A stretch of DNA of 24,810 nucleotides from Planctomycetaceae bacterium (GCA_009776995.1 WRMR01000010.1:1-24810); one strand, 5' to 3'. Shown: positions 15,321 through 23,338, counted from the first letter of the stretch. A program made the numbers and translations. Notes: a model not told the origin generated them from the letters alone.

Positions 15321-16790
15321 ATGACCCTGTTACTTGGATTGGACATCGGGACAACGAACATCAAGGCTGTTGCGGCAGACCTGGATGGGACGATTCTTGC
15401 GGAGAGTTCGCGGGGTGTGGAAATTTTTCACCTCCCCAATGGTGCCGTGCGGCAAAAATCGTCCGACATCATCGCCGCTTCGCTGGATGTTTTGCGCGAA
15501 ACGGCGGCACGGGTGGATGCCTCGCGCATCAAGGGGATTGGGATTTCCAGTCAGGGCGGAGCCATCCAATTGCTCGAACCGGATCATTCCCCGATCGGCG
15601 ATGTCATCAGTTGGCTTGACATGTCCGGCGCGGAAGAGGATCAGGCGTTTGCAACACGCAAAGGTCACGATTGGCTGGCGTCGCGAATCGGTCGCGGCCG
15701 GAGCGGTCTTGCCATCGGGCAGATTTTGCGGTTGCGCAACGAATCGCCGGAACTCCTGCAACCTCCCCGGCGGGTCGGCTTCGTCGGCGATGTGGTGACT
15801 CACGCTTTGTGTGGTCGCTCCGCAACGGATGGCACTTCGCTCGGTTTGACCCTGCTCTACAATCCGTACAAGAAAGACTATGACCCCGATTTGCTGGCCG
15901 AGTTGAAAATTGACAAGTCGCAATTGCCGGAACTCATCGAACCACAGCAACCGGCGGGAACACTGTTGCCGGAAATTGCCCGGCAGATCGGGCTTTCGGA
16001 AGACGTTTTCGTTTCCGCGCCGGTTCACGACCAGTATGCCGCCGCACTCGGCACGGGTGCCGTCCACTCGGGCGACGTCATGTTCGGTGCCGGTACCGCC
16101 TGGGTTCTCCTGGCCGTCTCCGACCGCCCTGCCGCCACGGCAACCGATGACGCGTTTTTATGCACACACCTTGTTCCGGGCCTTTACGGACAAATCGTTT
16201 CGCTTTCCAACGGCGGATCGTCGTTCCAGTGGGCGATCAACCTCTTGGGCTTGCAATCGCTCACCCAGGACGAGGTGGACCGCATGATTCTCGGTGTTCC
16301 TGCCGGGTGTGACGGGTTGCAATTCTGGCCGCTCCTTTCATCGTTCGATGTGGCCGGTTTGCAACCAGGGACACACGGACGGCTCATGGGGCTCCAACTT
16401 TATCACGGGCAATCGCACATCATGCGAGCCGTCGTCGAGGGCTTGGCCTGCGAGTTGTTCCGTTACCTGCGCTTCCTGCACAATTCCGGGATCGCGATGA
16501 AGCGGTTGATTATGTGCGGCAAGGCGGGTTCCAGTCTCATCACGCCGCAGATTCTCGCCGACGTGACCGATTTGCCCGTGATGTGTGCCTCGTATTCCGG
16601 AGCCAGTGCTTTGGGGGCGGCCGTTCTCGTTGCGGGAGTGCTGCAACCGGACGAATCACTGCAGCGCATGGCCAAACGCATGGCCACGCCCGTCCGCGAA
16701 GTGCTGTCCGGAGTCAACCATGAGGTTTACCGGCAACTCCGCCAGGAATATCTTGCCGCGCTTCCGTGGCATACAGAACGGGGAAAATGA
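15321..16790 (+). CDS. FGGY-family carbohydrate kinase (xylulokinase-like)
   Basis: A 489-residue cytoplasmic kinase with the ASKHA fold of the FGGY family. Visible: phosphate-1 loop LGLDIGTTNIKAVAAD (5-20), GIGISSQGGAIQLL (72-85), ISWLD (96-100), the catalytic aspartate D237 in APVHDQYAAALGTG, the phosphate-2 GAGTAWVLL (256-264) and the adenosine motif CGKAGSS (399-405), where GGGAKS is usual. The length fits xylulokinase and related pentose/deoxysugar kinases better than AraB-type ribulokinase (about 560). The substrate is not readable from sequence. Its stop codon touches the start codon of an amidohydrolase gene, so both probably act on the same sugar. It could also supply the ribulokinase step missing from the ara operon. 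No clear Shine-Dalgarno site. Confidence 0.88.
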   Translation: MTLLLGLDIGTTNIKAVAADLDGTILAESSRGVEIFHLPNGAVRQKSSDIIAASLDVLRETAARVDASRIKGIGISSQGGAIQLLEPDHSPIGDVISWLDMSGAEEDQAFATRKGHDWLASRIGRGRSGLAIGQILRLRNESPELLQPPRRVGFVGDVVTHALCGRSATDGTSLGLTLLYNPYKKDYDPDLLAELKIDKSQLPELIEPQQPAGTLLPEIARQIGLSEDVFVSAPVHDQYAAALGTGAVHSGDVMFGAGTAWVLLAVSDRPAATATDDAFLCTHLVPGLYGQIVSLSNGGSSFQWAINLLGLQSLTQDEVDRMILGVPAGCDGLQFWPLLSSFDVAGLQPGTHGRLMGLQLYHGQSHIMRAVVEGLACELFRYLRFLHNSGIAMKRLIMCGKAGSSLITPQILADVTDLPVMCASYSGASALGAAVLVAGVLQPDESLQRMAKRMATPVREVLSGVNHEVYRQLRQEYLAALPWHTERGK

Positions 16791-17843
16791 ATGTATCCGA
16801 AGCATCTGCATTACGTCTGGAACTATACCGACACGGACCATGCCTTTTGGGAAGAGCATCTCACCGACTGGCTCCCGGAAAGCATCATCGACGCGCATGT
16901 GCATATCACCGATCCCGCCTTGCGGCGCGTTCCCATGACCGGTGAAATGCGCCGGCAATACTGGGTTTCCGAAGTGCTCGAACCGATGACCGCTGAAACG
17001 CTGGAGGAGTGTTATCGCACGGTCTTTCCCGGAAAGCGGGTGACTTGTGTCGCGTTCGGCTCACCCGATCTCGATTATGACATTGACGCAAGCAATGATT
17101 ACGTGCAACAGGAATGCTCAAAACGTGATTGGCGGGGGCTTTCGTTGCTGTTGCCGCAATGGGATCAGGAGAAAATCGAAAAGGAACTGGCGCGACCGGG
17201 CATCGTCGGTCTGAAACCGTACTATTCCATGATCGGTTTGAACCGCGATACACGCGACCAATACATCGAGGCAAGCATTTTTGATTTCCTGCCGCACCAT
17301 GTTCTTGAAGTGCTTGATGAACACCGCGCATGGGTGACACTGCATGTCCCCAAGGCGGGACGGCTGGGACATCCGGACAATCTCCGGGAAATTCGGGAAA
17401 TCCGCCGCCGTTACCCTCATATCGTTTTGGTCATTGCCCATTTGGGACGGTGTTACACCGAAAAACATGCTCGTGAGGGCATTCTTCCCCTGGCCGACGA
17501 TTCGGGACTGTTCTTCGACACGTCCGCCGTGGTCAATCCCGATTCCCACCGTATCGCCCTGGAAGCCGTGGGAACCGAACGCCTCATTTACGGAACGGAC
17601 AATCCTGTCTTTTTCATGCGTGGACGCCGTCAGTTTACGGAAAATTCCTACGTCAACCGGACAAATCACGATTTCTTTTTCAACAAGGTTCGCGAATCCC
17701 CCGAAATCGAAGCGAATTATACGCTGATGATGTACGAAGATATCTTTGCCATCAAAACGGCAATGCAGCAACTCGGCATCACGGACATGGCGTCACGGGA
17801 AAGCATTTTTTGCCGTAACGCGGAAAGAAAAATGAAAAAGTGA
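16791..17843 (+). CDS. Amidohydrolase-2 family metal-dependent hydrolase
   Basis: A 350-residue TIM-barrel enzyme of the amidohydrolase-2 superfamily. Metal and catalytic positions visible: DAHVH (34-38), LKPYY (141-145), TLHVPKAG with H185, IAHLGR with H217, YGTDNP with D270, and the family's C-terminal IFCRNAERKM. The family includes lactonases for L-fucono- and L-rhamnono-lactones and ACMSD-type decarboxylases. Pairing with an FGGY kinase favours a sugar-acid lactone or a related sugar derivative, but the reaction is not known. The ATG follows the kinase TGA with no gap (TGAATG), indicating translational coupling. Confidence 0.85.
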   Translation: MYPKHLHYVWNYTDTDHAFWEEHLTDWLPESIIDAHVHITDPALRRVPMTGEMRRQYWVSEVLEPMTAETLEECYRTVFPGKRVTCVAFGSPDLDYDIDASNDYVQQECSKRDWRGLSLLLPQWDQEKIEKELARPGIVGLKPYYSMIGLNRDTRDQYIEASIFDFLPHHVLEVLDEHRAWVTLHVPKAGRLGHPDNLREIREIRRRYPHIVLVIAHLGRCYTEKHAREGILPLADDSGLFFDTSAVVNPDSHRIALEAVGTERLIYGTDNPVFFMRGRRQFTENSYVNRTNHDFFFNKVRESPEIEANYTLMMYEDIFAIKTAMQQLGITDMASRESIFCRNAERKMKK

Positions 17844-17852
17844 TATTGAGCA

Positions 17853-17879
17853 ATCAGAGCCGCAATTGTAAAAATTGCG
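17853..17879 (+). repeat. REP-like hairpin (diverged copy) between convergent genes
   Basis: ATCAGAGCCGCAAT is identical to the copy at 8921 for 14 nt; 18 of the first 20 nt agree. The standard outer stem is lost, but a different perfect 7-bp stem (CGCAATT/AATTGCG around GTAAA) is formed. The octamer GAAGCAGA follows, as at 12379. It lies 9 nt after the amidohydrolase stop and about 30 nt before the end of the convergent SUMF1-like gene, so it may act as a shared terminator or mRNA end. Confidence 0.65.
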
Positions 17880-17908
17880 CAGGAAGCAGACGGATTCGCG
17901 GGAGCAAC

Positions 17909-19369
17909 TCAACTAAAAGTGTCTTCCTTGTCGGCGTTGCGCACGACCCGGAAGCCGATGACATTGGACGTTGCGTCCGGGTTGGCACTGTTGCGGTAAG
18001 CGGAACGGGTGGCTTCGGCACCGAACTGCCATGCGCCGCCTCTCAAAACACGGCTGAGACCATCGCTCGGCCCCGGCGGGTCTTCTTCCGGGATGTCCTG
18101 TTGGTAGTAAAAATCGTTATACCAGTCGTTGCACCACTCCATGACGTTGCCATGCATGTCGTACAATCCCCAGGCATTCGGTTTTTTTTCGCCGACAGGA
18201 TGCGTTTCCGATTGCGCATTGTCGTAATACCAGGCGTAACGCCCGACCTCAAGCACCAGATCGCCAAAACACCAGGGGGTGATGCTTCCCGCACGACAGG
18301 CGTATTCCCATTCCGCCTCGGTCGGCAGGCGGAAACCATTTCCCTCCAATAGGGAAACATCCGCATATTCAATGCTTCGATTTGTCCTTCGTTTGATGTT
18401 ATCGATCGTGTAATACGGGGGAAGGCCTTCGCTTTCACTCAGAGCATTGCAAAATTCGACCGCACTGAACCAGGACACGCTGTCAACGGGGTTGGTTTCG
18501 TTGATCGCGGATGTACTGGGATGATACTCCATCAGTTCGCTGAACTGTTTCTGCGTCACCTGATGAATGCCGATATACAAGGGTCTTGTGACAGACACAC
18601 GATGCTGGGGGTGTTCATTATTTCGCATGTATTCGTCCGAATCATGCGAACCCATGTAGAATTTTCCACTGGGGATCAACCGCAAAACCATCCCGGTCGA
18701 TGTGGTCATGGTGGTCAGCTTTTCGATTTTTTCCCGCAACGATTGAGCCTCCGGGTCATTAGCCTTCAATTCCGCGTAACGTTGCACACAGGACAAGAGG
18801 GCATTGTATTGTTTTGCCGAAATGGCGTTACGAATTTCGCGCACGAGGGAATCCACTTCCGTCATACACTCGCCCGCCTCGACGTACATTTTTTTCATAT
18901 CCTCATCGACGAGGACCCGCGGCACTTCTTCCAGAATTTGCTGGACTCGTTCGTATTTCTGAGCTGTCATGGCCGCTTTGGCCTGGTGCATCAGGTTGTC
19001 GGCATATTGCCGCAATTCGCGCCGTTCTTTTTGAAAAACCGGCAAATTGATTTTGGCCCAGTCGCGAAACTGGGAAAATTCCGGATGTGTGACCGCGATC
19101 ATCTGTTTCAACATGGTCAGAGCGCGATCATGGCCGCAAATTTCACGCAATTTGACGATCTGTTGCTGTTGGGTATGCAACCGGTCAAGCATCTTTTGCT
19201 TGTCTTGCGGGATATTTGCACCACATTCACGGCAGATCATCGTTCCGGCGGGATTGAGACCCGGACACGATAAACATGGCTCATTGGCATTCATTTCCGC
19301 AATGGCACGACCCGTTTCGGCTTCGATCGGCCGGGAAATCAACGGTGTAAGGGAATCAATTTCGGACAT
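17909..19369 (-). CDS. Zinc-ribbon plus SUMF1/formylglycine-generating-enzyme-like protein
   Basis: A 486-residue protein. C32, C35, C46 and C49 form a CxxC-x10-CxxC zinc ribbon. Residues 55-225 are helical, with heptad-like stretches. Residues 226-478 are an FGE-sulfatase domain: RLIPSGKFYMGS, GIHQVTQKQF, NPVDSVSWFSAVEFCN, RLPTEAEWEYACRAG (347-361), GLYDMHGNVMEWCNDW (401-416), RVLRGGAWQFG (440-450) and IGFRVVR (471-477). True formylglycine-generating enzymes carry a reactive cysteine pair just after the RGGSW-type motif; here RGGAWQFGAEATRSAYRN has none, so oxidase activity is unlikely. No signal peptide. It is probably a cytoplasmic binding or scaffold protein of the type abundant in planctomycetes. 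Confidence 0.88.
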   Translation of the reverse strand: MSEIDSLTPLISRPIEAETGRAIAEMNANEPCLSCPGLNPAGTMICRECGANIPQDKQKMLDRLHTQQQQIVKLREICGHDRALTMLKQMIAVTHPEFSQFRDWAKINLPVFQKERRELRQYADNLMHQAKAAMTAQKYERVQQILEEVPRVLVDEDMKKMYVEAGECMTEVDSLVREIRNAISAKQYNALLSCVQRYAELKANDPEAQSLREKIEKLTTMTTSTGMVLRLIPSGKFYMGSHDSDEYMRNNEHPQHRVSVTRPLYIGIHQVTQKQFSELMEYHPSTSAINETNPVDSVSWFSAVEFCNALSESEGLPPYYTIDNIKRRTNRSIEYADVSLLEGNGFRLPTEAEWEYACRAGSITPWCFGDLVLEVGRYAWYYDNAQSETHPVGEKKPNAWGLYDMHGNVMEWCNDWYNDFYYQQDIPEEDPPGPSDGLSRVLRGGAWQFGAEATRSAYRNSANPDATSNVIGFRVVRNADKEDTFS

Positions 19370-19678
19370 GGGAAATCAATTGGTTTTTTGTAACATTTTT
19401 GGATAGTCACTGCCACAATGCTTGAATTTTTCAACGGAACTGCATCATAATATATTAGCTTATCGTTGATGAAAGAACAAAATGTCGCAACAGATTATTG
19501 GAATAACAAAAGAATAATATTTGTACTATTATCGATTTGTTGACTTTATGAAACCAACAAACATATCAACAACTTTTGGTCAATCACGGTGCAATATGCT
19601 AGATTAGAGTGTATAGGAATATTTTTTTAGCAAACTTATGAAATTTGAACACGTATTCATGCTCACAAAAATGGCTGT
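19370..19678. promoter_or_regulatory. AT-rich divergent promoter region
   Basis: 309 nt between the divergent SUMF1-like and REC-GGDEF-CBS genes, clearly more AT-rich than its surroundings. Rightward candidates: TTGACT (19540-19545) with TATCAA (19564-19569, spacer 18), and TTGGTC (from 19576) with a downstream TAGATT. No coding frame, riboswitch or strong terminator seen. The promoter assignments are only consensus matches in an AT-rich background. Confidence 0.35.
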
Positions 19679-21451
19679 ATGGATGATTCGATTCAAATTC
19701 CAAAGGACGTACACCTTGCGCAGAGCGTGAATCCCGTGTCAAAAGAAAAATCGCTATCCGATCCGATCAATATCCTTGTGATTGACGACGACCCCGCGTT
19801 GTTGCGGCTGGTCTCGCATCTGCTGGAGCTTGAAGGTCATAGCGTTCGCACGGCGATGGATGGAAACACGGCATTGCAACTGACACTCCAGGATTGCCCC
19901 GATGTCATCATCACGGACTGGGTCATGCCCGGCATCAACGGGCTGGAGCTTTGCCGGCGCATCCGCCAGCTTTACGAAAGCCGCATTCTGAAACACTATT
20001 CCTATATTTTTCTCCTGACAGCGCAAGTCGGTCGTCAGAATTTGCTGGAAGGTCTCAATGCCGGGGCGGATGACTTTATTGAGAAAGGGGGCAACAATTT
20101 CGCCAACCTCAAGGTCGAAATCCTGGTGCGTTTGAAAACCGCTCTTCGGATGCGTAACATGCAACGCGAATTGGAATACGCGGCAAAATTCGATTTTGTG
20201 ACCGACCTTTTGAACCGCTCGACCTTTTTTGAACAAGGCCGCGACCTTTGGACGAAATCCATCCGTCAGGGATGTTCACTCGCGGCGATCATGATCGACT
20301 GCGACTATTTCAAGCGGATCAATGACACCTACGGACACCAGACCGGTGATTCGGTTCTCAAGTTGCTTGCGACGGTTTTGCAGGAACATTCCCGCGGATA
20401 TGACATCCTTTGCCGTTATGGGGGCGAGGAATTTTGTGTCCTGCTTCCCGGCTGCGACGAATCCATTGCCGTTTCCTGGGCCGAACGAACAAGGAAACGT
20501 CTCGAAGCGGATCCGATCCTTTGCGACAACACGGACATCAACATCACCGCCAGCTTTGGGGTCGCCGAGAGACTGGACGGTATGACTTTGCTGGACCAGC
20601 TTGTGGAACACGCCGATCAAGCCCTGTTATTCGCCAAGGAGTCCGGCAGAAACCGCACGGTGAAATATTCCGATGTCGTTGTTGACTGTTACGATCCCCA
20701 TGTCGTTCACCCTTCCCACCAAATGCTCTTTGACGGCATTACGGCCGGAGACGTCCTGATGCCTCTCGTCATGACGGTCAATATTAATGAGAGTATTGCA
20801 ACTGTCGCGGATTTCCTCATGAAAACGCGAATTGAAGCACTGCCTGTCGTCGATGATCATGGTGATTTACTCGGTTTTATTTCGGAAAAGAATCTGCTCG
20901 CGGTGGTCGGTGACAAGGAGCGGTGGCAGGACGGTATCCGTGACTTCGTGACAAGAGCCATTGTGGTTTATCCTCCGGAAACCCCTCTCAAGGTCATCTA
21001 TGATTTTCTCGTCCGTGTCTCCAAACGACGGGTTTTGATTGTCAAGGGCAATAAACCGGTCGGATACATCGCGCGCGATCTCCTGCTCCGTTGGCTCAGG
21101 AATCGCTGGGCTTTCATTCATTTGCGGCAACCGGACGAAATCCCGGACCCGGGCAAGAACCTCTATACACCTGAAGTGATGAAACAGTTGTTGGACAACC
21201 TGATCCGACAGTTGGATGGAATCCGAATGACTTTTGCCTCATATCACTATGAACTGAGTCTGAATGAAACATTCCAACATACCAATCCCGTGAGTGGTAT
21301 CGCCTCACACGCTTCAAAGGCTCAGGAAATCATCGAACAAATTCTCATCGCCAACGCCGAATTCGTCGATCAAATGCAGGCCGATGAAAACCATCACAAC
21401 ATCCTGGCCGGGCATGTCCACGGCGTCACACAGCACAGCCTGGTTGAGTGA
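19679..21451 (+). CDS. Response regulator-diguanylate cyclase with CBS pair (REC-GGDEF-CBS-CBS)
   Basis: A 590-residue cytoplasmic signalling protein. The receiver domain (about 31-150) has the acidic pocket DDD (36-38), phosphoacceptor D80 in IITDWVMPG, T114, and lysine K136 in FIEKGG. The GGDEF domain (about 172-330) has FDFVTDLLNR, DCDYFKRINDTYGH and the active-site GGEEF (248-252), with an RxxD inhibitory site (R239-D242) exactly five residues before it, so it should make cyclic di-GMP and be product-inhibited. A CBS pair follows at about 350-475 (DVLMPLVMTVNINESI, ALPVVDDHGDLLGFIS, RRVLIVKGNKPVGYIARD), which usually binds adenine nucleotides. The last 110 residues are mostly helical, with a histidine-rich end. 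No ribosome site is evident before the ATG. Confidence 0.92.
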   Translation: MDDSIQIPKDVHLAQSVNPVSKEKSLSDPINILVIDDDPALLRLVSHLLELEGHSVRTAMDGNTALQLTLQDCPDVIITDWVMPGINGLELCRRIRQLYESRILKHYSYIFLLTAQVGRQNLLEGLNAGADDFIEKGGNNFANLKVEILVRLKTALRMRNMQRELEYAAKFDFVTDLLNRSTFFEQGRDLWTKSIRQGCSLAAIMIDCDYFKRINDTYGHQTGDSVLKLLATVLQEHSRGYDILCRYGGEEFCVLLPGCDESIAVSWAERTRKRLEADPILCDNTDINITASFGVAERLDGMTLLDQLVEHADQALLFAKESGRNRTVKYSDVVVDCYDPHVVHPSHQMLFDGITAGDVLMPLVMTVNINESIATVADFLMKTRIEALPVVDDHGDLLGFISEKNLLAVVGDKERWQDGIRDFVTRAIVVYPPETPLKVIYDFLVRVSKRRVLIVKGNKPVGYIARDLLLRWLRNRWAFIHLRQPDEIPDPGKNLYTPEVMKQLLDNLIRQLDGIRMTFASYHYELSLNETFQHTNPVSGIASHASKAQEIIEQILIANAEFVDQMQADENHHNILAGHVHGVTQHSLVE

Positions 21452-21502
21452 CTTCCGGCTTCGGGACTTGCGTGTTTTTCTTTTTTTGCGGGAAATTGCC
21501 CT

Positions 21503-21531
21503 TGACACGGATGCCGGGTTTTGGCATCATT
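21503..21531 (+). promoter_or_regulatory. Candidate promoter with internal dyad upstream of the lipoprotein gene
   Basis: A perfect TTGACA (21503-21508) is followed after 17 nt by CATCAT (21526-21531, four of six). A perfect dyad, GATGCC (21510-21515) and GGCATC (21523-21528) with a 7-nt centre, fills the spacer and overlaps the -10. It could be a repressor operator, or a weak hairpin ending the upstream transcript. It lies about 110 nt before the lipoprotein start. Confidence 0.4.
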
Positions 21532-21642
21532 CGCCCGATACGTGTGCGGACAACGGAATCAGTTCTCATCCGTTGAAATCATGGAAAATGAACGCAATTC
21601 GACATTAACGCAAATGCAATGAGTTTTAAGGAGAAAACGAAC

Positions 21643-22362
21643 ATGCGACTGTCTCTTTTTTCACTGGGAATGTTACTTGGTCTGACCCTGATCGTTACCG
21701 GTTGCGGCGACGGGAAGAAAACAGAGCCTCCCGCACCTGCCCCGGCTAATCCAACACCTGGTGCCAACACAAACGGCGAAAACGCAAATGGAGGAGCAGG
21801 CGGCCAGACGAGCGGCGTGACCTCACACCCGTCACAGGAAGTGGTCAGGCAATTCCTTCTGGCAATGGTCAATGAGAATATCAAGGAAGCTTTTGCGCTC
21901 TTCACTCCGACAGCCCAGGCTGAATATCAAAAAACCGGCTTGGGGTTAAAACCCGAAGTTTTTCAAGGGATGACATTCCGTATCACCGGCGGTGACGAAG
22001 TGCCGGATGCCGGTGTTGGTCTCTATGCCGTCTATGTTGATATGGTGAACGATGATGAACTCATTGACAGTGTTTGGGGCGTACGAAAAATCGGCGATGA
22101 GTATCGTATCGCAAACCTGCTGATGAGTTTTGACGGCGATGTGATGGAATTGAATTTTGAAGACCCTGCCGGGATGCTCAGTGTATTTTCAGGAGACTTG
22201 GCGGAACCGTCGGCTGCAAGCCAAGTGCCGGCAAACAACCCGCAGGCAATGCAACAAAATCCCCAGGCCGCTCAACCGTTCGCGCCGCCGCAGTTTGATG
22301 AGGGATTCCAGCCACCAAACCAGACGCAGACGGCCCAGCCGAACATACCGAACATCCAGTAA
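21643..22362 (+). CDS. Lipoprotein with proline/glutamine-rich tail
   Basis: The ATG at 21643 has AAGGAG (21629-21634) 8 nt upstream and begins MRLSLFSLGMLLGLTLIVTGC, a lipoprotein signal with lipobox VTGC; a start at 21619 would only add 8 residues before the signal. The precursor is 239 residues. After the cysteine comes a low-complexity linker rich in P, A, N and G. A folded core follows (about 65-175: EVVRQFLLAMVNENIKEAFALFTPTAQ), whose helix-then-sheet pattern resembles NTF2/SnoaL-like domains. The last 50 residues are again Q/P/N-rich. Function unknown; probably envelope-anchored. Confidence 0.8.
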   Translation: MRLSLFSLGMLLGLTLIVTGCGDGKKTEPPAPAPANPTPGANTNGENANGGAGGQTSGVTSHPSQEVVRQFLLAMVNENIKEAFALFTPTAQAEYQKTGLGLKPEVFQGMTFRITGGDEVPDAGVGLYAVYVDMVNDDELIDSVWGVRKIGDEYRIANLLMSFDGDVMELNFEDPAGMLSVFSGDLAEPSAASQVPANNPQAMQQNPQAAQPFAPPQFDEGFQPPNQTQTAQPNIPNIQ

Positions 22363-22419
22363 GAAAGCATCTTTAACCAAAGTTTTGCGCAAGAAACAGT
22401 AGCCGGGAACGCAGAGAGG

Positions 22420-22447
22420 GGTCACAAAGTGGCCGAACGGAGTGACC
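22420..22447. repeat. Short palindrome in the gap between lipoprotein and membrane-protein genes
   Basis: GGTCAC (22420-22425) and GTGACC (22442-22447) are perfect inverted arms around 16 nt. The right half, GAACGGAGTGACC, resembles GAACGTAAGTGACC in the minus-strand REP-like hairpin at 23338-23319, so this may be a decayed relative. The gap 22363-22562 separates two convergent genes and has no coding frame supported. Confidence 0.4.
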
Positions 22448-22562
22448 GGAGAGAGCGGTTTCCAACCCAAAACCGGTTGCTGTTCAGTGAAAGACAAATT
22501 CCAAGGTGGATTGGTTTCCTTTTGATAACGACGCTTGGTGCCGGGCTTGTCCCGGTGCTTTT

Positions 22563-23207
22563 TTATTGGAGCAGAAACCACAGCGACTGCAAGGCTTCGG
22601 CGGAATGCGTCACGAGGATGGTTGCGGTACCGGTCAGCATCAGGAAACCGATCATCGCCATCAACATCGCCACACGATTCTTGTGCGCCACGCGATGCTG
22701 CAACAAGGCATTGCGCAGTGATTTCTCGAATTGGATCCAGCCTTGCATATTCTGTTGCGAGCCGCAGGCTTTCAATGTCACGTTGCGGAACAGGGTCACG
22801 TGTTCCATGTAAAACTGGATGCCGGGCGTGGGCAATGACAGCGAATTGCCTGCCCAACGGGCTTCGGAGTCGATTTCCCGCCCGATTTTCTCCAAAATCT
22901 CCCGCAATTCGCTCATGCCGATATTGTAAATCACGATTCTGAACCGGAACACTGTGCCGAGAAACCAAACCATCAGCGCGTACAGCACGGCAAGGAAAAA
23001 CCAGGTGTAAAATCCCCAAAACGCGAGCGCATCAACCGGCAGAACATAGAGCATGGGCCCGGTCATGACGAAACCGATCAGTCCGAGTGCCAGGACGGTC
23101 AAATCTTCCTGACCGGTCAGCATCCGGGGACATCGCCCGCTGTTAAACGCCGTCAACGCGAAAAAATACAGTGCCAACGGCACAAACGCCACGGCAATGG
23201 AAATCAT
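22563..23207 (-). CDS. Membrane protein of unknown function
   Basis: A 214-residue protein with hydrophobic segments near the N-terminus (ISIAVAFVPLALYFFALTAF), at about 36-56 (LTVLALGLIGFVMTG), at about 60-88 (ALAFWGFYTWFFLAVLYALMV) and near the C-terminus (VAMLMAMIGFLMLTGTATIL). A cytoplasmic or periplasmic helical region of about 85 residues lies between (MSELREILEKIGREID and later CGSQQNMQGWIQFEKSLRNALL). I do not recognise a family. The ATG at 23207 has only a weak purine-rich stretch upstream. Convergent to the lipoprotein gene. Confidence 0.68.
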   Translation of the reverse strand: MISIAVAFVPLALYFFALTAFNSGRCPRMLTGQEDLTVLALGLIGFVMTGPMLYVLPVDALAFWGFYTWFFLAVLYALMVWFLGTVFRFRIVIYNIGMSELREILEKIGREIDSEARWAGNSLSLPTPGIQFYMEHVTLFRNVTLKACGSQQNMQGWIQFEKSLRNALLQHRVAHKNRVAMLMAMIGFLMLTGTATILVTHSAEALQSLWFLLQ

Positions 23208-23271
23208 AATCGTGTCTCTCTTTCAGGCTTCGGAACTCGCGTAGAAATAGCAATGGTCATTACAATAGCAT

Positions 23272-23338
23272 CCCGGAGCGTAAGCGACGGGTTTTTCGGT
23301 AAATCGTTTGTTGTTTCACAGGTCACTTACGTTCCCGA
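23272..23338. repeat. Inverted pair of REP-like hairpins upstream of the membrane-protein gene
   Basis: The plus copy at 23272-23291 is CCCG GA GC GTAA GC GA CGGG. The minus copy at 23338-23319 is TCGG GA AC GTAA GT GA CCTG. Both have GTAA tetraloops and tandem G.A mismatches. The outer stem of the plus copy is CCCG/CGGG instead of the CCGC/GCGG of the copies at 8928 and 12357, a paired change. Neither has the ATCAGAG leader. They lie in the 156-nt gap between the fumarate hydratase-like gene and the membrane-protein gene. Confidence 0.72.

Noticed and set aside
19370..19678. Possible cyclic di-GMP riboswitch before the GGDEF gene
   Set aside because: No conserved GEMM-type core or tetraloop/receptor pattern is visible; the region is simply AT-rich.
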